Source: Cricetomys ansorgei (lineage: Eukaryota > Chordata > Mammalia > Rodentia > Nesomyidae). Taken from it: DNA of 64,000 nt. The stretch covers positions 7,532,001-7,596,000 of the forward strand of contig JAMJFZ010001868.1 of the NCBI GenBank assembly GCA_026225945.1, written 5' to 3'. This document shows, one piece after another, positions 36,035 through 47,080 of the stretch; within the stretch, counting starts at the first letter, position 1; every line of letters starts with the position of its first letter. Under the pieces are notes generated by a model. The model saw nothing but the letters and a program-made list of their open reading frames with translations. It made no database searches and had not been told where the DNA came from. Made by a program: the position numbers and the translations under genes.

Positions 36035-36235
36035 ATAATAAATCGAGGTTCTCCAGGAAAACAATGCCAATCGAGAAAGAGAGGTGCCAAGACAGACACA
36101 GAGATATAGAGATTATAAGGATTGGACCATGCAGTTATGGAGGCTGGCAAGACCTGCAGTATGAGCCAGTATCTGGAGAGCTAATGGCAGTTCCTATCCT
36201 GAGACAAATACCTAAGAACCAACAGAGCTAATGGT
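36035..36235 (+). mobile_element. Ancient mammal-wide repeat
   Basis: GGTTCTCCAGGAAAACAATG, GAGATTATAAGGATTGGACC and CAGTTATGGAGGCTGGCAAG are typical phrases of an old mammalian dispersed repeat. The name is not assigned. Confidence 0.55.
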
Positions 36236-36299
36236 GTGGTTCAGCTCCAAAGCCAACTGACCAGAGACCCAGGTAGACTCAGTGTGTTGCAGCTGGCTA

Positions 36300-36820
36300 C
36301 TGCGTCCTCAGCAAGGAACACAAGGATATAAAGACCTCAGCAGAGGGAACCACTTGTTATGGCAAGCACCATACTGGACAGTGGAACCCCGATAGTCTGA
36401 TCTCAGGGTTTTTTATTGACATAGAAGCTCCTCAGGTGTTCTATTGATACAAAAACTCTGCCCCCTCATCCAAAGGCCTATTTGTAAAATGAAGACTGTA
36501 ACTTAGCCTCATCCCACAATCCTTTAGCAGCTGAGCTAAGTCACCTTTACAATGGGAGAGCTCAAGGTCTAAGGGAAGTGTTTTCTCATTGTTGCCTGAG
36601 ACTATAGGATAAGGACTACAAGAATTCCTTCACAGCGCCTTTGCCTTTCCACAATGGCTCTGCCAGAGAGTAGTGGGCAAGTGCCGATCATGAGGAAGCA
36701 ATACCTCTTTACATAAAGCCAATACCTGCAGATAATACTAACAAGACTTAGGAAGCCCTTCCCCCAACAATGTACAAAGCAATTATTATACACATAACAA
36801 GAAATAAACTTCTCCAACAC
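36300..36820 (-). mobile_element. Solo LTR, same family as the 8.2-kb element
   Basis: Reverse complement starts TGTTGGAGAAGTTTATTTCT and runs through CAGGTATTGGCTTTATGT, then AACACCTGAGGAGCTTCTAT and CCTCTGCTGAGGTCTT. It carries about 200 bp (36465-36660) absent from the other copies. Confidence 0.7.
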
Positions 36821-38017
36821 CAGTGTTTCTAGTCAAGTCCAAAGGCAGAAACATAGTTGATGTCCCAGTTTGAAGGCAGGCAGGAGAAATTCTCTCACTC
36901 AGAGAAGAGTCAGTTTTTTTTTCTTCTATTCAAACCTTTAGGTAGTTGGAAGAAGTCCTACCACATTAGAAAGGCAACCTGCCTTCCTAATTCCATCAAT
37001 ATAAGTAAACAACCTTATAAGAACGGCCAGAAAACTCTCTGGCCATATATCTTAGCCACCACATGACCCAGTCAAGTTCACGTGTAAAACAAAGTTGGAA
37101 TCCCAGTATGGATGCATTTAACTGGACTCAACTAGCTTGTCAGAAGTTTATGACCACTACCACCTCCATATGGCTCAGGCAGTGTTCAGGGATTTCAACA
37201 AGGTTACTTATATTTTAGGAAAAGTCATTTCAAACAAATAGTAATGGCTATTCATGAAATCAGGTCCTACCTAAGAAGAAAACTCCTTTTCCCATGGAGA
37301 ATGTCAACTAATTTGAAATGGCTACCTATCATCAATAATGCAGAAAAGATTCCTCAGTAGGAGACCAGTTTCATTTTATAAACTTCAGGGTCTCTTTCAA
37401 CCCCCAAACTAGAGCTCCTGGAATTCATTCAATTTTATTATTTCACCAATAAATTACTTTATCCATCTGCCTAAATAATATTAGTGTTGAAATGGTTCTG
37501 ATGTATAAAGCAAAGTTGAACATAGGAAAAACGCTATGAATCCACAAACACACAAATACAAGAAAAATATGAAATATGTGATGCTTAATAGCAAAAGCCT
37601 TACAACCATTCTTACTTTATCTCCTCCTACCAAATAATTAATTTTGATCTAAACTAATTTAAAAATAGCATCTATGATGCACTGTGTGCTTTCTATTCAT
37701 GGTTGTTAAACACCAAAAGCTAAGAGAAGTAAATTGAACTTCATGAATGATTCATGGATTCCCTTGCTTTATGTCCCCATTGTCAAGGAAATTAGCAGCC
37801 CCGGATATCTCTTTAGATAAATTTGATTTTGTCATATTCAGTAGACTACTTAATGAAAATGAATATTTCAAATTTATGTTCATAGAAATGTTAATGAATT
37901 TTAGTGCCTGTAGCTTCTTTTGATGAACAGAGGAGGTAGATGTAGAGAGGATGGGAAATTTTTCTGAATTAATTTATTCTTTTTTCCAGCTTCCTTCTTA
38001 GAAACTATAAAAAAGTT
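36821..38017. other. Intronic sequence, nothing recognised
   Basis: No nameable feature. Confidence 0.5.
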
Positions 38018-38218
38018 TTCTTTCTCTCTCTCTCTCCCTCCCCCTCCCCCCTCTTTCCCTCTCCCTCCCTCCCTTCCTCCCTCTCTGTCTCTCTCTCTCC
38101 CTCCCTCCCTCTCTCCCTCTTTCTGTCTCTCCCTCCCTCCCTCCCTCCCCTCCCTTCTTCTCTTCCTCCATCTCCATATCTCCTTCTCCAGACTCCTCCC
38201 CTCCTCCCCTCCATCCAA
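38018..38218. repeat. Polypyrimidine tract, (TC)n/(TCCC)n
   Basis: About 200 bases made almost entirely of C and T on the + strand (CTCTCTCCCTCC, CCCTCCCTTCCTCC and similar). The minus strand is open as a Glu/Gly/Arg-rich frame only because of the composition. Confidence 0.95.
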
Positions 38219-38627
38219 AGTATCCAGTCTTTTCTAAGTTAAAACTAAAGTCAGTAGAGAAACAGAGTTGAATTTCTAAAAATTAATTGTCACCAATTTG
38301 ACTTAAAAGCTGCCCTCACAAGTATTCAAGCCAACTTTCTACACAATTTATTTTCTATACATGGGAAAGTTTCTGTATAGATTGGTTAAGATATTTATTT
38401 GACGTATTTCTGTTTCTGGAAGTTTCTTTTCTTTAGTATCAGAAATTTTCTTTTAGTATTAGAAGTGTTGGCCATCTGCAACTAGCATCCTAGCACAATA
38501 AAAGCCTTCACTGTCTCTTTCTTCTAAAGTACATGATTTGAAACAGATTGACAGGTGAACTACGATGTGTAATGGACTCTGTGCTTCAAACAAATAGTCA
38601 GTACATGTAGTAAGATGTCAAGCTGCT
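38219..38627. other. Intronic sequence, nothing recognised
   Basis: No nameable feature. Confidence 0.5.
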
Positions 38628-38840
38628 GGGATATAGCTCTGTAAGTAAAGTGCTGGCATTGCAAGCATGAGGACCCAAGTTCAATGTCAAGAACTCACTT
38701 TAAAAAGTGTCCAGTGCAATAGTGTAGTGCTTATAAACCCACTGCTAAGGATCTGGAAACAGGCAGATCCCTGGGGTTCGCTGGCTAGCCAGCCTGGCTT
38801 ACTTGATTATCCCTGGGCCAGTAAGATGTCCTAAAAATAT
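38628..38840 (+). mobile_element. B4-type SINE (ID-like head)
   Basis: GGGATATAGCTCTGTAAGTA and GGACCCAAGTTCAATGTCAA are the tRNA-like half. GTGTAGTGCTTATAAACCCA and GGAAACAGGCAGATCCCTGG are the B1-like half. Confidence 0.85.
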
Positions 38841-38878
38841 ATGTGGACAGTGCCTAAGGATTGACACCAGAGACAGTC

Positions 38879-39135
38879 TACACACACACACCCACACATG
38901 TACATACCCACATACATGTGCACGTACATACATGTCTACACACATACATGTGCACGTACATACATGTCTACACACATACATGTGCACGTACATACATGTC
39001 TACACACACACACACACATACACATGTACCCACATACATGTGCACGTACATACATGTCTACACACACACACACACATACACATGTACATAGATGTGCACG
39101 TACACACATGTCTACACACATACACATACACATTG
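38879..39135 (+). repeat. CA-rich minisatellite, 32-bp period grading into longer units
   Basis: CATACATGTGCACGTACATA starts at 38911, 38943, 38975 and 39033. The first three are exactly 32 bp apart, each closing with CATGTCTACA. Later units are longer because of (CA)n blocks. Almost every step alternates purine and pyrimidine, apart from TCTA and GTACCCAC. Confidence 0.93.
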
Positions 39136-40155
39136 TTAGGGGTGCTACTTTATTTTAAATATCTACGTACAATACATATTAGTATAAATTGGATAAACGA
39201 GACATTCGATTTAGATAATGATGCTCTCTAATGGGAAATTACTCTGGAGAGAGAAGTGTGAACATTGGCCACTACAGTGACATTCTCTATCATATAAGAA
39301 AAAAATGGAAAAGGAGCAAGCAAATCTTTACACTTGAAAACACGTATCACAATAGGCTTCGCAGGAACAGCGCATCAAACTGAAATTAAGCATAATCTAT
39401 TTGTTTCAAACACAGAACAGTCCCATCAGTTTTCATCCTGTCGTGGCTAACTGTACTCATTCTGCTGGATTGTTTAGGAAGGGAGATTGCTCACTGAGCT
39501 CTCACAACATAATTTCATTGATTCCAAATCGATTGTATCTCTACTTCTTACATTATGTTGACCTACAACTCCTGGGAAAGAAAAAAAAAAAACCATCCAC
39601 TGAACAGAGCATGGCTTGCCTGCTGTTAACTTATAACTCCCAGAGCAGGAAATGAAAACTTGTCTGTTAGCTCCTGGCAGATTGTGTCGGGGATCGCACA
39701 TAAACATGAAGATGACTAAGACCCAGACCCACCTCAGTGGGGCTTCGTAGGATCCAGGAAGCTGGATTTTGAACACCTTCAAGATGATGCTGATGTTAAT
39801 GGTTCACAGCCCACAACTGCAGGAAGGAATGAAACCTTTCCTCAGAGTGAGCTGGTGGTACGCCTCACCTGTGCTCCTGACTCCACATCACCAGCCTGTC
39901 TGCCACCCACTGTGCTTGACATAATTAGCCGCAAGCCCATGTCACACTGGTTGCTCTGTATTTGACTCAAGAGAATTTAAGTTTTCTATTAACTGAGACA
40001 GAAAAGTCATTTTCTAGTGACCTAAATAGCTCCCAAACAGTGAAATCTGATCAGCTCAGAATCGAAGCACATTGGGTATATGACATCTGTGGCTTACTTC
40101 TCATAGAGAGAGGATGCTCAAAATTATAGCATGCTGTCAGCACTCTTCATTAAAA
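39136..40155. other. Intronic sequence, nothing recognised
   Basis: No gene or nameable repeat. The frames at 39401 and 39474 overlap on opposite strands and lack motifs. Confidence 0.5.
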
Positions 40156-40159
40156 GATG

Positions 40160-40600
40160 TTTAATTAAAATATAATTGCATCACTTTCCCCCTCCTCACT
40201 CCAACCCCTCTCTTGTCCCCTCTCTCTAATACCTCCTATGTTCCCCCTTAACTCCCTCCCATTGATAGCCACTTTTTATTGTGATTGTTGCATGTATATG
40301 AATACATCAATATATAAATACAACTGACTGAATCTTTAGTGTTTAGAGTTTAGTGAGGCTTGTGTGTATATGATTTCTGGGCTGACCACTTTGTTTTGGA
40401 GAACTAATGAGTGGGCACATTCCCTGGAAGATGCTAATTCATCCTTCTACTCAGCAAACAGCAGTAGTCTATAGTTTTTTTCTCTGGGTGGGGCCCTGAA
40501 AGATTTTTCACCTTCAAATTTAGCACTTCTATTGATAGTGTTGTCCAAATAAACGGCTATTGGTTACTATCAAAATATCAGTGCCACTGCTGCCCTTTAA
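40160..40600 (-). mobile_element. L1-type 3' UTR fragment, antisense
   Basis: TTAATTAAAATATAATTGCA then CCCCCTCCTCACTCCAACCC and TATGATTTCTGGGCTGACCA resemble a rodent repeat also seen at 58.8 kb. Assigned to L1 3' ends from memory only. Confidence 0.45.
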
Positions 40601-41024
40601 GGATATTTTTCTATGTTGATCATACTTATAGTTTACGTGTATCCCAGATGGATAGGACCATTGATGCTTTCCTCCCTCAGCAGCCTACAGAGCGCTTTCT
40701 GGTGCTATGGAATCTAGGACAGAGGAAGGAGTCTTTGGTTAGAATCAGTTCCAGTCGTCGAGTCCTGTGTCTGAAGTATGAGGTATCTTCAGCTACAAGG
40801 ACTTACTTTCAGCCTCTGTGAGACAACAAAGCACAACAGCAATAATCTACATTGTTATGACCAACAAGTTGAATGGAAGTTTCTCATAAGTGGTATTGGA
40901 GTTTTTGTTAGATAATCTGTGACTCCTTAGGGGAGCACAATCAGCCCAAGCGATATAACTGTATGTAAGATGCTTGATTTTGTTTTTGTTTTGTGTGTGT
41001 GTGTATACATTTATTGTAGTGTAC

Positions 41025-41240
41025 ATTATTTTAGGTAAATATAAAATAGCATGATTCCTTGAGGTTTTATCAAAGATCCTTTATCCCTCCTCCCTCATTC
41101 TCTTTCTGTATTGACCTCTCTCTCCTCCTTATATCATCGGTTACCTGTGTCTATCCCTGATCCCTGCGACAGTCCCTTTTTATATTCCATGTTTATGTGG
41201 TTGCTCAGGTTATATACTCACATCTGAAAATCTGGAGCTG
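41025..41240 (-). mobile_element. Possible L1-type 3' UTR fragment, antisense
   Basis: CCTCCTCCCTCATTCTCTTT and GTTTATGTGGTTGCTCAGGT look like the C/T-rich reverse of an L1 3' UTR. Weak evidence. Confidence 0.3.
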
Positions 41241-44200
41241 GAAACCAGACATTAGAAAACAGTATTAGGGTAAAAACTTTAGTGTAGGGGGACTTAATTT
41301 TAATAAAGAGAAAACTAGCAAGTATTCCATTTGCTTTTACTTGATTTTATATCCACAAAGTAGAAAGGTTTTAGTGGAAGGAGCTGAAGGTCATATCTCA
41401 TTTATGGAGAATTTTGAATTCCATGAATCATTCTGAAGAACACATATTTTCCAGCCTTTATCATAACCATTCTTGATAAGAACCTTTCTCAATAGAGAAT
41501 TTTGAAAGTGGCATCCTTTTTGATGATTCAGAGTCAGAACTGCAAACACTTCTCATGATGTGCTAAAGTTCTTGCTTCATGTGAAGCAAAAACAGATGAA
41601 AGCAATTTATTCTCTGATCCTTGATGTGACCTTAAGATGGAGGTGTCTTCCTGAGTGGGAGATGAAGACCCCATTCTATAAATTACTGAACCAAAGAAAA
41701 AAATAAAGACCATCTCTACTTTATGATGCATATTTTTACAACTTAGAATGTAGATGAATTTAATTCTCATTTTAAGGTATCTAATCTCTTTGCTAGAGTC
41801 TAGCAATTGCTCTCTGACCAATTGTCAGCTTCAAAGCCCTAACCACTGTCCAGATGCTGAATGCTCCCTCCCCTAATCTCCTTCCTACATCGTAACTGCT
41901 ATGGTGATGGGCTCTCAGCAGTCACCTGCCTTCATCTGATATTCACGTGTTGAATTTGAAGTTCCACCCATATTTACTGCCATGACTAGATTTCTCTCTT
42001 CCTCACAGAATGGATGTAGGCAATATACGGCAAAACAGTGCTTCATTTAAAGGGAAGGTATATTACATCCTCTGATATGTGATTTCCCGAAGTAGGAAGT
42101 GCCCTCGCCCAGTACAGGAAGTGCAAAATGATGTTCTTCTTATTATCTGCCTGATGACTTATGACAAAGTTTTTGCTTAGTAGCACAAGAAAAGAATCAA
42201 GTGTGAATATGCTGTATTTTCAGTTTGCTAATGATTATTTAACGTTAAAATAGAGTTAAGTTCCATTCTTAGGGTGCAGGAAATTTAAAAGGAGTACTTT
42301 CTGTAACTGATACTATATCATAAAATGGTCCTCCACTTAAAGTTTTGTTTTGAAGAGTCTCTAATGCATAGAAATATTTTCAAAAATCTATCTTTTGTTC
42401 TAAGGATATTTGAATGAGAACAATAATAATGGATAGATGGCATTAATATGACTAGAAGTGATAAGCTCGAGTAGCGAGATCTGAAGATAAAGCTGAGATA
42501 GAATCCCTTGGACATCATGCCCACATGTAAAATCCAAACTATGAAAATGGCAATCTATAGGTAGATTGAGGTGTGCTACATGTTAAATATATCTGGAAGC
42601 CTGAGTGCAGAGAATTCAGATACGAAAGAAATGAGACGAGCCACCAGCTCTGAGATACATATCACCCAAACCAAATTCATGTGTGTTTTTAATGAGTAAG
42701 TTCTGTAGACATTTAAAATCTTAAAAAGAAGAGGTTTTTATGAGTCAACCTTTGAGAAAAAAACTATTACCTGCATAAAGAAAAAATATAGGTACAAACC
42801 AATAAATTTCAATAGTTTAATTTTATGTTGCCTGTAATCAAATATGAATTTGAAGTCTAAAGTTCAGAGATGTCTGATCAGGAAACACTAATTTATCCAG
42901 ATCAGTCTGAGAAGGATGTGTCCTTATAAGTATCCTGAGGACATTAAATGTCACCCCTTGGCATGTTGCTATTTTCCTTTAGCCTTGTTTATTTACATGA
43001 TGTCAGGTTTGGAGAAAGTAGGACAGTAGATTTATCTACAGTTGGAGTTTTCCATTTAAGCTTCCAGAAAAAGAATCGGGAAGGAGATGAAACTACGTAT
43101 AAGAGAATGCCTCTAACTCAGAATCCAGGACCACCTGCAGCTGTGAAGGGATACAAGGGTATCAAAAAGGCAGCAAAATTGACAGAAAGTCAGATGAGGT
43201 GAGTGAGAAGGTGTAACAAGCTAAACATGTAGAGGAGAACTCACCTTGCTTGGACTGGCAGAACTCAACAAGCTTACATGAGATTTAATTCCAGGAGGTT
43301 TTAAAAAGGAAAGAGGGAGAAAAATCTAGAACAGACCATAAAAAACACGCCACTTACTGAAAGTCCCAGGCTCAATACCAGGGGTGTAATTAATAGTAAA
43401 ATCAGCTTGTTCGTGAGAGTGGTTTCGGAGAGCAAGGATTTGACACCAGCAAAACGTATAGACCAGATGGTTGGTCCATAGGTTGAAAACGTAGAGGGCT
43501 GATAGAGATAAAGTGGAAGAATGACAACGCTCTCGTGATGTCGTTAAGATAATATGCAAAAAGCATGCACAACGCTCAGGGCATTTATTCACACTGTATA
43601 GCAGTCAGAATTCTCTTCAATGCAGAGTGCAATCAGCTATTGGCTCTGTCACAGAGCCAGGCTGCTCCGGCTCCTGCACCAGCTGAGGGCACCCTTTGCT
43701 TCATCAGCTTTACCATCACCGTCTCTCAGCTCGCTGACACAGCTGTCAGCACCATCTTGCTCCCCTTTTCAATCCTAACCATTTCTCCTATATCACTTGC
43801 TTTCACCTAAAAAGCTGGTATTTTGTACATCACCAGCCAATCAAAGCCCTCTTCGCCTCCACTCCTGAGCTGACTGACTGCAGAGTGCCCAAGCAGCAGC
43901 ACTTCCTCTCCTGTCTCTCTTTGCCTCATTGTGGAAGTTTCAGATTCTTCGGATTCTTTCATCCCTCACACGTGTGGAGAACACGCCATTTCACCATTAG
44001 TACTTCTAGCCTCTCAAATCCTATGTCGCTATAATGGCCTTTGTTCAGATTTGTCAACAGCATTCTCAAGAGATGATAGATCAATAGAAATTAGATCTTG
44101 GGTCGTCAAGTAGAAAGACATTCTGTTGATAATTGAACTCAAAATTAAATTCCCATATACTTCCTTGTCACATCTATAGGCCAGTGACTCAGTTGCTCTT

Positions 44201-44459
44201 AGATTAACTCGTAAGCCTTTTTTAAGGCTCCTTTTTTAAGGCACATTTTTCTTCCTACCACGGACAGCTTGAACACAGCTATTGGTTACCATACATGCCT
44301 AAGCTAAGCAGTGTAATTCCAGCATCCTTCTGTGTGTTTCATGAGGCTCTGTGCTAATGACTACCTGGATGACTTGACAGAGATAGAAATGATGCAGCAA
44401 AGTGTTTTTCCCATAGTTCTTGTAAATTCTAGAAGGGAAATGTCCATCATTTGCTGCAT
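41241..44459. other. Intronic sequence, about 3.2 kb, nothing recognised
   Basis: No SINE, L1 or LTR that I can name. 43330-43900 has more CpG and higher GC than its surroundings. It could hold conserved non-coding sequence, but I see no motif that proves it. Confidence 0.4.
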
Positions 44460-44799
44460 TTAGCAATCATGGTCTGTAGTAGTACTCTGCTGTGGGAGGT
44501 CAGCAAACAGGACAAGGAGGCATTTTCATAGGTGGAAGCCCTGCCAGACCTCAGCAGAGGTAATCACCATTATGGCCAGTGCCATCCTCACAGCAGAACC
44601 ACTAGTATCTCAAAGCAGGTGTTTTTATTCTTTCAGAACTCCTCAGGTGTTCTACTGATACCATGTGCAGATCATTAGCAATTAAACAACCCCCACATAA
44701 AGCCAATACCTGAAAATAATACAGAATGCCCTAGGCAGACCTTCACCCAACAGTTCATAAAAACATTTTAAAACATAACTAAAAATAAACTTCCCAACA
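44460..44799 (-). mobile_element. Solo LTR, same family as the 8.2-kb element
   Basis: Reverse complement begins TGTTGGGAAGTTTATTTTTA at 44799 and passes GAACTGTTGGGTGAAGGTCT, AACACCTGAGGAGTTCTGAA and CTCTGCTGAGGTCTGGCAGG to AGAGTACTACTACAGACC. It aligns along its length with the LTRs at 8202 and 9478. The left limit is approximate. Confidence 0.78.
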
Positions 44800-45015
44800 A
44801 TGGCCTTTACAAGACTATAGATGAAGCTTCTATTTCCTCAAGGTAGAAAGATGGTAGTGAGAAAGTATTCGTTCTTTGACATTTTTTCCAAAACTTTATG
44901 TTTGAAAATTTAAAAATTCAGTCTTATCTTAATAGTTTGGAGAGTCAAACAGAACATCATAAACACACCTTAATTGATACTTAATATTGTTAACCATATT
45001 AGTACTAATTCAGAC

Positions 45016-45238
45016 CAGTGGTTCTCAACCTGTGGGTCAAGACCCCTTTGAGTGCCAAAGGAACCTTTCAAGGGGTTGCATAAGACCATCTGCGTATCAG
45101 ATATTTACATTACAATTCATAACAATAGCAAAATTGTAGTTATGAAGTAGCAACGAAAAATAATTTTATGGTTGGGGTCAACACAACATGAGGAACTGTA
45201 TTAAAGGGTAACAGCACCAGGAAAGTTGAGAACCACTG
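45016..45238 (+). mobile_element. URR1-type hAT DNA transposon (non-autonomous), 223 bp
   Basis: Terminal inverted repeats CAGTGGTTCTCAACCTGTGG and GTTGAGAACCACTG. Flanks ATTCAGAC and ATTCAGAT form an 8-bp target duplication with one change, as expected for hAT elements. The body has AACCTTTCAAGGGGTTGCAT and CAAAATTGTAGTTATGAAGT. No transposase. Confidence 0.93.
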
Positions 45239-45542
45239 ATTCAGATCCTTAATTTTATTCATTTACTCACAAAGTTCTTAAAGCCCTTATTGTGCATGAT
45301 GAACTATTCTCGATAAAATAAGGACCTTGGTTTAAAGTACCCTACAATCCATCATACAAACACCATGCAAAACAGTCACTAACATAAAACAATTCAAGAC
45401 TTATCAGAAAGAAAAAAAAAGCAGTGGGTTGAGGGATGGAGAGTTGAGTGTGGGAGTAAGTAGGCTGATACTTACATTCACTGCTGTGGATGGAGAGGTA
45501 GAAAGCCAAAAGTTGCAATACTATTAAATAAAAAGTAAGCCA
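45239..45542. other. Intronic sequence, nothing recognised
   Basis: Short non-repeat stretch with an A10 run near 45412. Confidence 0.5.
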
Positions 45543-45893
45543 GTGTGGTGGTTTGAGTAGGATGGACCACCATAGGCTCATATATTTCAATGCTTAGTCA
45601 TTGAAGTGATGCTACTTGACATGGAGGAGGAGGTATGGCCTTGCTGGAGGAAGTGTGTCAACAGGGGTGGGTTTTGGGGTTTCAAATGTTCAAGCCAGGC
45701 CCATTGTCCCCCTCTCTTCCTGTTGCCTGCCGATTCTGATATAAAGCTCTCAGCTCTTTCTCCAGAACCTTATCTGCCTGTGTGCCATGCTTCCCACCCT
45801 GATGATCCTGGACTAAACCTGTTCTCCTTTAGAAGAGTTTCCATGATCATGATGTCTCTTCACAGCAATAGAAACCCTAACTAAGACAGCCAG
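45543..45893 (+). mobile_element. Rodent dispersed repeat (family not assigned)
   Basis: TGTGGTGGTTTGAGTAGGAT, ATAGGCTCATATATTTCAAT, ATAAAGCTCTCAGCTCTTTC and CACAGCAATAGAAACCCTAA are landmarks of a murid repeat. A 92-codon frame at 45606 falls inside it and is not a gene. The same family occurs reversed at 53293-53640. Confidence 0.75.
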
Positions 45894-46479
45894 ATGTTTA
45901 TGACATACCAAAGCCAAAAAAATCAAGCGTCAAGGGTTGAGAGATCTGTTCACTGCCACCAAGACACTCAGCAGTTTATCTCTCTGGCCACTGTCTTCTT
46001 CCCTTGCTACAGTCGATACCCCAATATTTCCTGTCACTGTTATGAATAAAAATGGTCTGTATAAAGTAAATCCTAACTATGATTAATTATCCCACAGGTT
46101 CAGTGAACTCATTACAGTTAAGTTTGCAGAATTAGAGGTTATTTCAGTGGCCCCTGACATAACTACTTTAAGATAAAATATGGCAGTATCAGTGACTTCT
46201 AAATGGGGAACTGTTGACCCCACCACCCTACGTGGTCTGAGCTACATCTCAAGCACTTTGTCAAATCTCCGTTTCTGTAGTGACAGATTTTTCCACCATT
46301 GTTCCATAGAGTCTCAGTGCCATGACTAGTCACTACCTTTCCTATAGACAGGCCACGCCAGGATCCATTTAACTGATGTGTGTCAACAATAGCTGCAGTG
46401 TTTACATTTGAGTCATAAAATACTTCAGTCTCCTCAAAGTCCTTCCTACTAAATCTCTATCAGTCTCTGTTATTGATAA
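45894..46479. other. Intronic sequence, nothing recognised
   Basis: No nameable feature. Confidence 0.5.
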
Positions 46480-46607
46480 ACTACGGATATGTGTGTGTTC
46501 TTGTATATGTGAATAGACCTATATACATGTGTATATACATATATGTATACACATACATGTGTATACATCTATATATATTATATATAGCTGTATATAATAT
46601 ATATAAA
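46480..46607. repeat. TA/CA-rich repeat with palindromic parts
   Basis: TGTGTATATACATATATG with ATGTATACACATACATGTGT forms an imperfect palindrome near 46530-46565. ATATATTATATATAGC and TGTATATAATATATATA follow. Confidence 0.85.
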
Positions 46608-46689
46608 GTAAGAAACTTTATCCTTTGGTCAAGTTTCTTCTAGAGAGCAAAATAGGCTGCTTTGTTCGGAGAATAAGTAAGTGTGAGAG

Positions 46690-47080
46690 CTCAGTCATAG
46701 ATGGAACCTGTATATCATCCCCCTCTCCAAGGCTCATAGAGCATCATGAAAGAGGGAGTGGGAAGAACGTAAGTACCAGAGGGTGGAGAGTAGTGCTGTG
46801 AAATGTTGACCTTTAGACGTGACATGGCTGTTGCATCTATTGGTAGTTGAAGGCTGCTGAGGGAGAGGAGAATCACTCTCCTTTGAAAATGTGGCTTCTG
46901 GTAGTGGATGGCCCTACCCATGTGTATACGAACATCAATATCTAGGACTCGGGGAATTGTGAGAGAAACAGGGTAGAGGCACTAGAGAAAACTAGAGGGA
47001 GGTAATGATGCCCATATGATAAAAATCTATTGTGCAAATTCATGACATTTTCAAAGAATAAATTAAAATATTGTTAAAAA
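46690..47080 (+). mobile_element. L1 3' end, sense
   Basis: GAGTAGTGCTGTGAAATGTT, TTTAGACGTGACATGGCTGT, GTAGTGGATGGCCCTACCCA, GTGTATACGAACATCAATAT and CATTTTCAAAGAATAAATTA follow a rodent L1 3' UTR to its end. Confidence 0.72.

Noticed and set aside
38879..39135. Possible CRISPR-like array
   Set aside because: Units are contiguous with no spacers, and the setting is a rodent intron.
38803..39231. 142-codon Thr/His/Tyr-rich frame
   Set aside because: Translation of the CA-rich minisatellite next to a B4 SINE.
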